Part shown: piece after piece, positions 47,238 to 56,070 of the stretch
Position numbering within the stretch: the stretch's first letter is position 1
How the letters are laid out: each line of letters starts with the position of its first letter
Source: Deltaproteobacteria bacterium
GTDB lineage: Bacteria; Desulfobacterota; Desulfobacteria; Desulfobacterales; SpSt-501
Reading direction: 5' to 3'
DNA: 64,000 nucleotides
Assembly: GCA_016219005.1 (NCBI GenBank)
Contig: JACRCN010000052.1
Coordinates: 1-64,000, forward strand
The notes under the pieces: generated by a model
Databases searched by the model: none
The model's input: only the letters and a program-made list of their open reading frames with translations
Told to the model about the DNA's origin: nothing
Position numbers and translations under genes: made by a program

Positions 47238-49019
47238 CTAACTCTTTTTCCGCAGCACCCGGGTCGCTTCCAGGTCCACCTTCAGTGTCGCCGGGTCGAT
47301 GACCACCCCATAGTCGTCCCGGGCCCGGTCGATGCTGACATAGCCGCTCATGACATCGGCCTGCACCGCCTCAGGGTCGCGTTCGAAGGCGGGGCCATAG
47401 CCGCCCCCGCCGGCGCTGTAAAATTCGATCACGTCGCCGCGCTCACAGAACGTCAGCCCGCTGGGGTCGGCGGGATGCCGGTTGCGCAGAAACTGGGCCT
47501 TGGATCCCGCCCCGCCGCCGAACATCCCGTCGGGCGGATACCGAAAACGGCCGGCCTGCACCGCCACCGTCACCGGCGCCTGCGGGCCGAAGTCGTCGTC
47601 CGGGACGCGCAGCACCATCCTGCGGCCCAGCCCGCCGCGCATCCGGCCCGGGCCCCCGGAGTCCGTCACCAGGCTCCGTTCGGCCACGAGCAGGGGGGTG
47701 TCGCTTTCAAAAATCTCAACCGGCGTATTGGCCCCGTTGGCCGGAAAAATCGCACAGTGGTGGCCGTCCTTGCGGCTGCTAGCGCCCAGGCCGCCGCCCC
47801 GGATGATCATGGTGTGCCAGGGCCTGCCGTTGTGGCGCCTGCCATAGAAAATGTTCGTCTGGGCCGGTGTGCCTCCGCTTCCGGCGATGATGTTGTGCGG
47901 AGTGGCCGCGGATAGGGCTTTGAACACCATTTCGGTCATGAAATGGCCGATCTGCATGCGGGCCGCCACGGCGGCCGGGAACCGGCAGTTGACGACCGAG
48001 CCCTCCGGCGCGGTCATTTTCACCGGCCGGATGGCGCCTTCGTTGATGGGAACATCGGGGTCGAAGGCGCTCTTGACGGCCATGAACACGTAGGCGTAGG
48101 TGAAGTTGTACACCACGTTCCCGCCCCAATCCACCTGGGGGGACGTGCCGGTGAAATCAACCGTCAGGTCGCTGCCCTTGACCGACACCGTCAGCCGGAT
48201 GGCTACATCCTTGCGCTGGCCGGCACCCTCGATGACGCTCTCGTGCGGGTAAATACCGTCCGGAATTTTGGCGATGGCCGCACGCATGCTCCGCTCGGTG
48301 CGCGAGATGATCTCGTCGGCCAGATCGTCCAGCGTCGTCAACCCCTCATCGGCCATCATCGCAACGATCTTCTCCGAGCACACGTGGTTGGCGGCCACCT
48401 GGGAGCGAATGTCGCCGGTGACCTCCTCCGGCGTGCGGACATTCCATCGGATCAGCTTCAGCACTTCCTCGTTGAGCCGGCCGGCATCGTAGAGTTTGGT
48501 CAGCGGGATAAAAACGCCTTCTTCGTGAACCTCCCGGTTGTCCGAGGACACCCGGCCGCCGATGTCCGAATGGTGAAATACACAGGCCGTAAAAGCCACC
48601 GGCCGACCCTTGAAAAAAATCGGGCTGAGAACACAGATGTCGTTGAGGTGCCCGGCCAGCAGCCAGGGATCGTTCACGATAAATACATCCCCCGGCCGGT
48701 ATTGCTTGAGAGGCATGGAGCGGATGATCTTTTTCACGCCGAGCGCCATAGCGCCGGCCTGGCCCGGCGTGCAGAAGGTCCCCTGCACCAGTTCCTGGCC
48801 GCGGCTGTCGGTGAACATGCAGGTGTAGTCGTGGGCGTCCCGCAACAGGCTGGAGAAGGCCGTGCGGGATACGGAGGCATCCGCCTCATCCACAACCGAC
48901 ACCAGCCGGCGCCACAGGATCTCCAGGGTGATGGCGTCGAATGCCCCGCGCGAGGATCGCGAGCGCCGTCGCGCTTTTACCCCGACTTCGCTTTTGGGTT
49001 TGCTGCGTTTGATTGGCAT
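47238..49019 (-). CDS. Hydantoinase B/oxoprolinase family protein
   Basis: DAITLEILWRRLVSVVDEADASVSRTAFSSLLRDAHDYTCMF; FIVNDPWLLAGHLNDICVLSPIF; GGLGRRMVLRV. Confidence 0.94.
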   Translation of the reverse strand: MPIKRSKPKSEVGVKARRRSRSSRGAFDAITLEILWRRLVSVVDEADASVSRTAFSSLLRDAHDYTCMFTDSRGQELVQGTFCTPGQAGAMALGVKKIIRSMPLKQYRPGDVFIVNDPWLLAGHLNDICVLSPIFFKGRPVAFTACVFHHSDIGGRVSSDNREVHEEGVFIPLTKLYDAGRLNEEVLKLIRWNVRTPEEVTGDIRSQVAANHVCSEKIVAMMADEGLTTLDDLADEIISRTERSMRAAIAKIPDGIYPHESVIEGAGQRKDVAIRLTVSVKGSDLTVDFTGTSPQVDWGGNVVYNFTYAYVFMAVKSAFDPDVPINEGAIRPVKMTAPEGSVVNCRFPAAVAARMQIGHFMTEMVFKALSAATPHNIIAGSGGTPAQTNIFYGRRHNGRPWHTMIIRGGGLGASSRKDGHHCAIFPANGANTPVEIFESDTPLLVAERSLVTDSGGPGRMRGGLGRRMVLRVPDDDFGPQAPVTVAVQAGRFRYPPDGMFGGGAGSKAQFLRNRHPADPSGLTFCERGDVIEFYSAGGGGYGPAFERDPEAVQADVMSGYVSIDRARDDYGVVIDPATLKVDLEATRVLRKKS

Positions 49020-49106
49020 GCCGTCAGCCCCGCTGATAGGAATCCAGAACCTCTGAGACGATAGAGGTGTTTCGTGCGGGGCGTCGGGTGCCGGCCTTTC
49101 GCCTTC

Positions 49107-51224
49107 TCACGCCCACCTTCCCCTTTCCCCTCCACCTTCATTTATGTCGATCCATACAAACCCGAACTCGTCCACCCGCGCCACGGCATCCTCGCCCACG
49201 ACGATCGTGGACTCTTTTTCTTCCACAATCGCCGGCCCCGGCATCCGGGCCCCGGGGAAGAGCTTCAGGCGATCGTAGACGGTGAACGGGATAAATCTCT
49301 TTTTGAGCAGTGAAAACGCCGGACGTTTGCCCTTGATGCAGTTTTTGAGCCGCCCTTTCTTCCGGGCCAGCGGGGGCAGGCGGAATGGCCGCTCCGGCAG
49401 GCTGGCCCTGACCTTGAAAGTGACGAACTCCACCGGGTTGTCGGGATAGGTCCGCCCGTAGAGTTTCTGATAGGTTTCGTCGAACAGTGCCCGCACCCGC
49501 AATTTCGATAAACGGGCAAAGGATCGGCGCGGGATCTGCAGATCCGTTTCGGCCCCTTGCCCCACAAAGCGCATCATGAGGGTCCGCTCGAAGGTCACTT
49601 TCTGCCGTCGATCGGTCTGCTGCAGGATGGCCGCCCCTTCGCGCTCGAGTTCCTGGAAGAGCGTTTCGATGGCTCCGAAATCGGCGTCGTCCAGGCTCGC
49701 GCGGTGGCTGCGAGACAAGTCGAATGCCGCCGGCGCGGTGAAAAAGCCCATGGCGGAGCCCACGCCGGCCAATGGGGGCACCAGGATCCGCGGCGCTCCG
49801 ATTTTCTTTGCCAGCCCGTAGGCATGCACCGGTCCGGCCCCGCCGAAGGCCGCGATGGTGACGATCTTGGGGTTGCCGCCTTTTTCGGCGATATGGGTTT
49901 TGGCGGCCGCCGCCATGGTTTCGTTGATCAGATCGTGAATGCCGAAAGCCGCTTCGATGACCGACGCCCCCAGGGGCTTGGCGACCTTTTCGGCCATGGC
50001 CCTCACAGCGCCGGGTTTGTCCAGGGGCATGGTCCCGCCCAGAAAGTACCCGGGATCGAGGTAGCCCAGCAGCAGATCCGCATCCGTAACGGTGGGCTGC
50101 TCGCCCCCCCGGGCATAACAGACCGGGCCCGGGTCCGCTGCAGCGCTCTCCGGGCCGACCTGCAGAAGCCCCATCTTGCTCATGTGGGCAATGCTGCCGC
50201 CGCCGGCTCCGATTTCCATCAAGTCCACCACCGGGACCTGAATGGGCAGCCCGCTGCCCTTCTTGAACCGCTGCACGCGGCCGACTTCGAAGGTCGACAC
50301 CAGGCCGGCCTGCCCTTTCTGGATCAGGCAGGACTTGGCTGTCGTGCCGCCCATGTCGAAGCAGAAGATGTCCCGGATATTGAACATGCGGCCGTAATAC
50401 TGAGAGGCAATGACGGCGGCGGTGGGGCCCGACTCGATGATGCGCACCGGGAATTCCCGGGCGGTTGCGACCGAGGTGATCCCGCCGCTCGAGAGCATGA
50501 TGTGAAGCTTGCCCGCAAATCCCTGGGCCTCCAGCCGGGACGAGAGTTTTTCGAGGTAACGCGCGGTGATCGGTTTGACATACGCGTTGGTCGCCGTGGT
50601 GCAGGTGCGCTCGTATTCCCGGATCTGGGGCAGAACCTCGAATGAGGTGGATAGAAAAAGCTCCGGCGCCTCGCTTTCGACAATGGCCTTGATCTGCCGC
50701 TCGTGAACCGGGTTGCGGTAGGAGTTGATCAAACACACGGCCAAGGACTCGATCCCCCGCCCGCGCAATCGCGACAGGCTTCCGCGCACTTCTTCGGGCG
50801 AAAGCCCCTGGATCACGCGGCCGTCGCTGGAGATGCGTTCATCGACCTCCATCCGCAGCGCGCGCGGCACGAGCGGCGGCGGGTATTCCGAAAAAATATC
50901 GTAAGCGTCGTAGCGCAGCTCGCGCCCGAGTTCGAGCACGTCCCGAAACCCTTGGGTCGTGATCAGACCGGTTTTGGCGCCCTTGCGCTCGATGATGGCA
51001 TTGATCACCAGGGTGGTGCCGTGGATGATCTCATCGATGACCGGCTTGGATCCGGGGATCCGGTCGATCAGCACCTGGATGCCCCGCTCCACCGCCTCAG
51101 AGGGATCGGACGGCGTGGTTAGGCACTTGAAGACGTAAAACTCCCCGCCCTGATCGTTGACCAGCACAAAGTCCGTGAAAGTGCCCCCGATGTCACACCC
51201 CAGTCGATAGTAGCCCTTGGCCAC
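49107..51224 (-). CDS. Hydantoinase/oxoprolinase A family protein
   Basis: YRLGCDIGGTFTDFVLVNDQGGEFYVFKCLTTPSDPSEAVERGI; FCFDMGGTTAKSCLI; ERKGAKTGLITTQGFRDVLELGRE. Confidence 0.95.
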   Translation of the reverse strand: MAKGYYRLGCDIGGTFTDFVLVNDQGGEFYVFKCLTTPSDPSEAVERGIQVLIDRIPGSKPVIDEIIHGTTLVINAIIERKGAKTGLITTQGFRDVLELGRELRYDAYDIFSEYPPPLVPRALRMEVDERISSDGRVIQGLSPEEVRGSLSRLRGRGIESLAVCLINSYRNPVHERQIKAIVESEAPELFLSTSFEVLPQIREYERTCTTATNAYVKPITARYLEKLSSRLEAQGFAGKLHIMLSSGGITSVATAREFPVRIIESGPTAAVIASQYYGRMFNIRDIFCFDMGGTTAKSCLIQKGQAGLVSTFEVGRVQRFKKGSGLPIQVPVVDLMEIGAGGGSIAHMSKMGLLQVGPESAAADPGPVCYARGGEQPTVTDADLLLGYLDPGYFLGGTMPLDKPGAVRAMAEKVAKPLGASVIEAAFGIHDLINETMAAAAKTHIAEKGGNPKIVTIAAFGGAGPVHAYGLAKKIGAPRILVPPLAGVGSAMGFFTAPAAFDLSRSHRASLDDADFGAIETLFQELEREGAAILQQTDRRQKVTFERTLMMRFVGQGAETDLQIPRRSFARLSKLRVRALFDETYQKLYGRTYPDNPVEFVTFKVRASLPERPFRLPPLARKKGRLKNCIKGKRPAFSLLKKRFIPFTVYDRLKLFPGARMPGPAIVEEKESTIVVGEDAVARVDEFGFVWIDINEGGGERGRWA

Positions 51225-51244
51225 TCATACCCCCTCTTCCGAAT

Positions 51245-52879
51245 TCAAAACAGGCTCGGTTCGTCCCACTCCCCAAACACCTGACGGAACACACCGGCCA
51301 TTTCCCCCACCGTCGTGTAGGCCCGGCAACAGTCCGCCAGATAAGGCATCACGTTCTTGCCGGCCCGCGTTCCGCTTTCGAGCGCTTTCAGCGTGCGGGT
51401 CACCTCGCGGTTGTCCCGCGTGCGGCGCAGCTGTCTGAGGCCGGCGGTCTGCTCGTCCGCCCAGGACTCTTCATGCGCATGCAGCTCCACATCCGGCGGG
51501 TTCTCGACGCTGTCAGTGTACTTGTTGACCCCTACCTTCACATAGCTGCCGTCTTGAAGGCCCTTCTCGAACTCATATGCCTGGCGGGAGACCTTGCGCT
51601 GGATGTGACCGGTGGCGACCGCGTGGCGCATGCCGCCGATCCGTTGGACTTCCTGCATCTCCGCGAGGATTTTCGCCTCCATCTGCTTGGTGAGGGTCTC
51701 GACAAAATAGGAACCCGCCAATGGATCCACGGTGTCCCGCAGGCCGACTTCGTCCATGATGATTTCCAGGGTCCGCAGGGACAGCAGGGCGGCGCGCGGC
51801 GTCGGAATGGTATAGGCCTCGTCGAAGGAACACAGCGCCGTGGTCTGGGCGCCGCTCAAGGCCGCCGCCAGCGCGTAAAACGCCCCGCGCATGATGTTGT
51901 TCTCCGGCTGCGCCTTGGTCAACCCGCTGCCGCCCCCGCCGAAAAGCCCGCGCAGGAACAGGCTTTTCGGGTCCGTCACGGCATAGTCTTCTTTGAGCAT
52001 TCGGGCCCAGAGCTTGCGCGCGGCCCGAAACTTGGCAACCTGCTCCCACAGGTTGCCATAGACGTTGAAGTTGAAGGAGAAACGGCCCACGAACGCTTCG
52101 GCCATGAGGCCTCTGGCCTGCACTTCTTCGATGTAGGTTTTGGCGATTTCGAAGGCGTACGCGACTTCCTGGGCGGGACTCGCCCCGGACTCACGGATGT
52201 GGTAGCCGCAGATGCTGACGGGGTTGCAGCGCGGCAGCTGTTTGACCGAGTATTCGATCGCATCGCCCACGAGCCGGACGGCGGGATCCACAGGGAAGAT
52301 CCACGCGCCACGGCCGACCATCTCCTTGAGGATGTCGTTCTGGGGGGTGGCGCTGATCTTCTCTTTCGGATATCCGAACTTCTCCGCCACGGACTGATAC
52401 ATGGCCAGCATGATGGTGGCCACCGCGTTGATCGTCAGCCCGGATCCGATCCGATCCAGGGGAATGTCCTTGAAGGCGATCTCGAAATCGCGCAGGGAGT
52501 TCACCGCCATCCCGACCCGGCCGACTTCCCCCACGGCCCTGGGGTCATCCGAATCGTAGCCCATCTGGGTCGGCAGGTCGAAGGCGACATTCAGTCCGGT
52601 TTGGCCGTGGGAGATCATCAGCTTGAACCGCTTGTTGGTCTCTTCCGGAGTGCCGAACCCGGTGTATTGGCGGGTCGTCCAGGCCCGGCTGCGGTAGCCC
52701 AGCGGATGCAGGCTGCGCGTGAACGGAAATTCTCCCGGATGGCCGAGGTCTTTTTCATAGTCAAACCCGGCCGCCGCGAGATCTTCCGGCGTGTAGCAGG
52801 GTTTGATCCGGATGCCGGACTGATAAACGACTTCCCGGATGCCGTCCTGCTCGTCTTTGACGTACTTCGCAACACCCAT
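51245..52879 (-). CDS. Acyl-CoA mutase large subunit (methylmalonyl-CoA mutase family)
   Basis: RAWTTRQYTGFGTPEETNKRFKLMISHGQTGLNVAFDLPTQMGYDSDDPRAVGEVGRVG; SATPQNDILKEMVGRGAWIFPVDPAVRL. Confidence 0.93.
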   Translation of the reverse strand: MGVAKYVKDEQDGIREVVYQSGIRIKPCYTPEDLAAAGFDYEKDLGHPGEFPFTRSLHPLGYRSRAWTTRQYTGFGTPEETNKRFKLMISHGQTGLNVAFDLPTQMGYDSDDPRAVGEVGRVGMAVNSLRDFEIAFKDIPLDRIGSGLTINAVATIMLAMYQSVAEKFGYPKEKISATPQNDILKEMVGRGAWIFPVDPAVRLVGDAIEYSVKQLPRCNPVSICGYHIRESGASPAQEVAYAFEIAKTYIEEVQARGLMAEAFVGRFSFNFNVYGNLWEQVAKFRAARKLWARMLKEDYAVTDPKSLFLRGLFGGGGSGLTKAQPENNIMRGAFYALAAALSGAQTTALCSFDEAYTIPTPRAALLSLRTLEIIMDEVGLRDTVDPLAGSYFVETLTKQMEAKILAEMQEVQRIGGMRHAVATGHIQRKVSRQAYEFEKGLQDGSYVKVGVNKYTDSVENPPDVELHAHEESWADEQTAGLRQLRRTRDNREVTRTLKALESGTRAGKNVMPYLADCCRAYTTVGEMAGVFRQVFGEWDEPSLF

Positions 52880-52963
52880 TGCGTCCCCTCACCTGCGGTT
52901 CATGCGGCGCCGAAAAAAAAGGCGCCGGTTGGGAGCCCGCCCGCGCCATCGCGGCAACCGCCC

Positions 52964-53389
52964 TTACGCAGCCTGTTGAGCGACAGCAGAGCGGATGCCG
53001 GAGACGATCTGCTCGAACGCGGTGCCGCCGGGAAAGACACCCTTGATTCCGAGCTGCGTCAGTTTTGGAACATCCTGCTGGGGAATCACTCCACCGACCA
53101 CCACGGGAATGTCTTCGATCCCCTGGGCTTTCATCAACGTGAGCAGCGTCCGGCAGATGGGGATATGCGCTCCGGACATGATGCTCAGGCCGATGACATC
53201 CACCCCTTCCTGGACCGCGCTGCGCACGATCTGCTCGAGGGTTCTGTGCAGCCCGCTGTAGATGACCTCCATGCCCGCATCGCGCAGGGCCAGGGCAACC
53301 ACCTTGGCCCCGCGATCGTGGCCGTCCAAGCCCGGTTTGCCCACAAGGATCTTGATTTTGCTCCCCGCCATCGTCTCGCTCCCTATCAT
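52964..53389 (-). CDS. B12-binding small subunit of acyl-CoA mutase
   Basis: KILVGKPGLDGHDRGAKVVALALRDAGMEVIYSGLHRTLEQIVRSAVQEGVDVIGLSIMSGAH (DxHxxG motif). Confidence 0.95.
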   Translation of the reverse strand: MIGSETMAGSKIKILVGKPGLDGHDRGAKVVALALRDAGMEVIYSGLHRTLEQIVRSAVQEGVDVIGLSIMSGAHIPICRTLLTLMKAQGIEDIPVVVGGVIPQQDVPKLTQLGIKGVFPGGTAFEQIVSGIRSAVAQQAA

Positions 53390-54120
53390 CGGAAGCCGTC
53401 GCTTTCGAACGCGTTCAACGCCATCTGCTGGCCTCGCAGGATATGCTCCCGCACCAACTGCTCCACGCCCTCGGCATCGCGCGTGCGGATCGACTCCAGG
53501 ATCAGCCGGTGATCTTCATTGCTGGTTCGGGCCCGGCCGGCCTCTTTCAGAATGATCTGCCGGTAGCGGTAGATGTGATCCCGGAGCGCGTCGATCATGC
53601 GGATCAGCCGCGGACTGTTGCTCAAGGCATAGAGCAGGTCATGAAACTCGGTGTTCACCTGCGGCAGCCCCTCCAGGTGCTTCGTGTCGAGCAGTCGCTG
53701 GAATTCATCGATCTTCTCCTTCAGACGCTTCAACTGACCCGGCTGGTGGTTGATGGCCGCCAGCCGGGCGGCATAGCCTTCCAGAACGCTGCGGATGCCG
53801 AAGGTCTCCACAATCTCCTCCCGGCTCAACTCCAGCACGCTGAAGCCTCCGTGGGGAAGACGCTCGATGAAACGCTCCCGTTCCAGCTTGTGAATGGCTT
53901 CCCGCACCGGTGTGCGGCTGATTCCCTGGGCTTCGGCAATCTGGCTTTCCACGAGGCGGGTTCCGGGCGCGATGCTGCCGCGCACGATGGTCTGCCTCAG
54001 GTTCTCGTAGACCATCTGGCCCAGGGATTTACGCTCCGGCATGGCCTTCAGCGGACCCAGGCCCGGAATATCGGTCTCGATGGGTTTGGTCTTTGTCGGC
54101 ATGCGAACGCCGTCCGTCAA
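53386..54120 (-). CDS. GntR-family (FCD/FadR-type) transcriptional regulator
   Basis: VYENLRQTIVRGSIAPGTRLVESQIAEAQGISRTPVREAIHKLERERFIERLPHGGFSV. Confidence 0.93.
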   Translation of the reverse strand: MTDGVRMPTKTKPIETDIPGLGPLKAMPERKSLGQMVYENLRQTIVRGSIAPGTRLVESQIAEAQGISRTPVREAIHKLERERFIERLPHGGFSVLELSREEIVETFGIRSVLEGYAARLAAINHQPGQLKRLKEKIDEFQRLLDTKHLEGLPQVNTEFHDLLYALSNSPRLIRMIDALRDHIYRYRQIILKEAGRARTSNEDHRLILESIRTRDAEGVEQLVREHILRGQQMALNAFESDGFR

Positions 54121-55307
54121 ATGAGCCCCTTGGCCTTCAGTTGCGATAGATCATGCGGGCTGCGGCCCAACACTCCGCCGTAAATCTCATGATTGTGCTC
54201 GCCAAAACGCGGCGGAAACGAAAGCTCGCGCTTGGACCTTTCGAGAAACGGGGTCATGTTCGGCGGCGGGGCCAGGGTGATGCGCGCGCCGCTGACCGGA
54301 TCTTGGCTCCAGAGCAGCCGGCGGTTCACCAGGGGATCCGCAATGACTTCGGGGACCGTCTTGATCTTGCTGACGGGAACGGTAATGGTGCGCAGGAGCT
54401 CGATCAGGTCCTCCGAGGCGTGCTGGCGCGTGATGGCGTTGATCGCCCCGTTCAGATGCTTCACGTCGGCAATGCGCCCGGCGTTCTTTTCATAGTGCGG
54501 CTGGTCCAGGGACCGGAACGCGTCCAGGCCGACCATGGATTTCCATTGGCGATCGTTGCCGACGGCCAGGTAAAGAAAGCCGTTGCGGGTCTGATACACC
54601 GAGACCGGGCAGAAAAATTCGTGCGTGTTGCCGCGGCGCGAAATGGATTTGTTGAAGCTGGCATTCAACGTGATCGGCACCGTGAGCCACGATACCGAGG
54701 ACTCCAACATCGAAACCTGGATGCAGGACCCCTTCCCGCTGACCTGACGCCGGTAGAGGGCTTTCATCAGCAATCCGTAAGCGTGTTCGCTCGTGCCCAT
54801 GTCCGGCAGCGGAATCCCCAACACCTGGGGATGCCCCCCGGGCTCCCCGGTCAGCTCCATCAGCCCCGAGCGCGCCTGCAGGATCGGGTCATACGCCGCC
54901 TCGTCGCTGTCGGGACCGAACCCGGTGACCCCCAGCCAGATGATATCCGGCTTGAGTTTCTTTAAGGTGTCGTAGTCGATGCCGAGTTTGGCATAGTTGC
55001 GGGGCAGCTGGTTGGTGGCAAAGATGTCCACCGGCAGTTTGGTGATCAGCGCCTGAAAGAGTTTGCGGCCCTCGGGTTCAGCCATGTTGAGGCTCAGGGC
55101 CTTCTTACCGGCATTGATGCACAAGAAATAAGCGTTCATGCGTTCTTCGCCCAGGACGTTGTCGCCGATCATGCGGTTGGGATCCCCGTGGACCGGATGC
55201 TCCAACCGGATCACGTTCATTCCATCGTGGGCCAGGCGGTAGGTGAGATAGGGCAGGACGGTGGCTTGCTCGAGGGACAGCACGTTCAGATCTTTGAAGA
55301 GGTTCAT
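54117..55307 (-). CDS. CaiB/BaiF (family III) CoA-transferase
   Basis: VLSLEQATVLPYLTYRLAHDGMNVIRLEHPVHGDPNR; INAGKKALSLNMAEPEGRKLFQALI; PDMGTSEHAYGLLMAL-type region; start MNLFKDLN. Confidence 0.92.
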   Translation of the reverse strand: MNLFKDLNVLSLEQATVLPYLTYRLAHDGMNVIRLEHPVHGDPNRMIGDNVLGEERMNAYFLCINAGKKALSLNMAEPEGRKLFQALITKLPVDIFATNQLPRNYAKLGIDYDTLKKLKPDIIWLGVTGFGPDSDEAAYDPILQARSGLMELTGEPGGHPQVLGIPLPDMGTSEHAYGLLMKALYRRQVSGKGSCIQVSMLESSVSWLTVPITLNASFNKSISRRGNTHEFFCPVSVYQTRNGFLYLAVGNDRQWKSMVGLDAFRSLDQPHYEKNAGRIADVKHLNGAINAITRQHASEDLIELLRTITVPVSKIKTVPEVIADPLVNRRLLWSQDPVSGARITLAPPPNMTPFLERSKRELSFPPRFGEHNHEIYGGVLGRSPHDLSQLKAKGLI

Positions 55308-55410
55308 CGCTCCTCCCTTGGGTGAGGGAAGCGTGCGGGACGCCAAGTGCTGTCAGAGACGACCGGGAAAGCCCTCGAGGGCAAGACAGATATTGAACCG
55401 TATTCAGTCG

Positions 55411-55441
55411 CTGTATACAGTATACAGGATGGGAATGTCAA
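55411..55441 (-). promoter_or_regulatory. Sigma-70 promoter overlapped by perfect GntR-type operator CTGTATAC-A-GTATACAG
   Basis: Palindrome 55411-55427; minus-strand TTGACA (55441-55436), 18-nt spacer, TATACA (55417-55412); ~100 nt upstream of the CoA-transferase start. Confidence 0.75.
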
Positions 55442-55591
55442 GCTCAGTTTTAGGGGGCGTGATGGTTTAGCGCAGGCTTCAGCGTCAACGAATGCTCCTG
55501 ACAAGGGCAGCGCGCTGCATCATCGCTGTACGGGCAGCAGCGGGCCGGCTTGGTCGCACCACTCCCGAATCGTCTGCCAGACGACAGGAGG

Positions 55592-55984
55592 CTATTTCAC
55601 GGCCAGAACCGGACCGTCGGCCTCAAGGATAATAAATTGAGCCGTCGAGCCAAACATCAGTTTGCCGACTTTAGAGCGCTTCTTGACACCGATCACAATA
55701 AGATCAACGCCGTTTTCTTTTGCAAAAGAAACAACATCCTCACCGGGTGTATTGCCGCGCATCAGCAGGTGCTTTTCACATTTCACTCCGTTGTCAGCGG
55801 CCTTCTTTTCCGCTAAGCGCAACCCCTTCTCGAAGGCATTGATCTCCTCGACATCCTCCTTCGCCCCTCCGACCAGTGATGCAATCAAAATAAGCTTGGC
55901 ACCCAATTTCTTGGAGTAGTCAAGGCCAACGGCCAGTGCTTTTTCACCAGAGTCTGTCATGTCGTAGCCGACAACGATTTTCAT
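55592..55984 (-). CDS. Universal stress protein (UspA family)
   Basis: MKIVVGYDMTDSGEKALAVGLDYSKKLGAKLILIASLV; VDLIVIGVKKRSKVGKLMFGSTAQFIILEADGPVLAVK. Confidence 0.92.
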   Translation of the reverse strand: MKIVVGYDMTDSGEKALAVGLDYSKKLGAKLILIASLVGGAKEDVEEINAFEKGLRLAEKKAADNGVKCEKHLLMRGNTPGEDVVSFAKENGVDLIVIGVKKRSKVGKLMFGSTAQFIILEADGPVLAVK

Positions 55985-56070
55985 CTTTCACATCCCTCCA
56001 ATGCATGGCGAAATGATAGCCCCACTTGCCACTAAGTGGCGATTTCCATCGGGCAGCAGCTCTTGTCCTA

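Noticed and set aside
51473-53512. 679-aa plus-strand ORF
   Set aside because: Antisense shadow of the acyl-CoA mutase subunits; composition typical of complementary-frame artefact.
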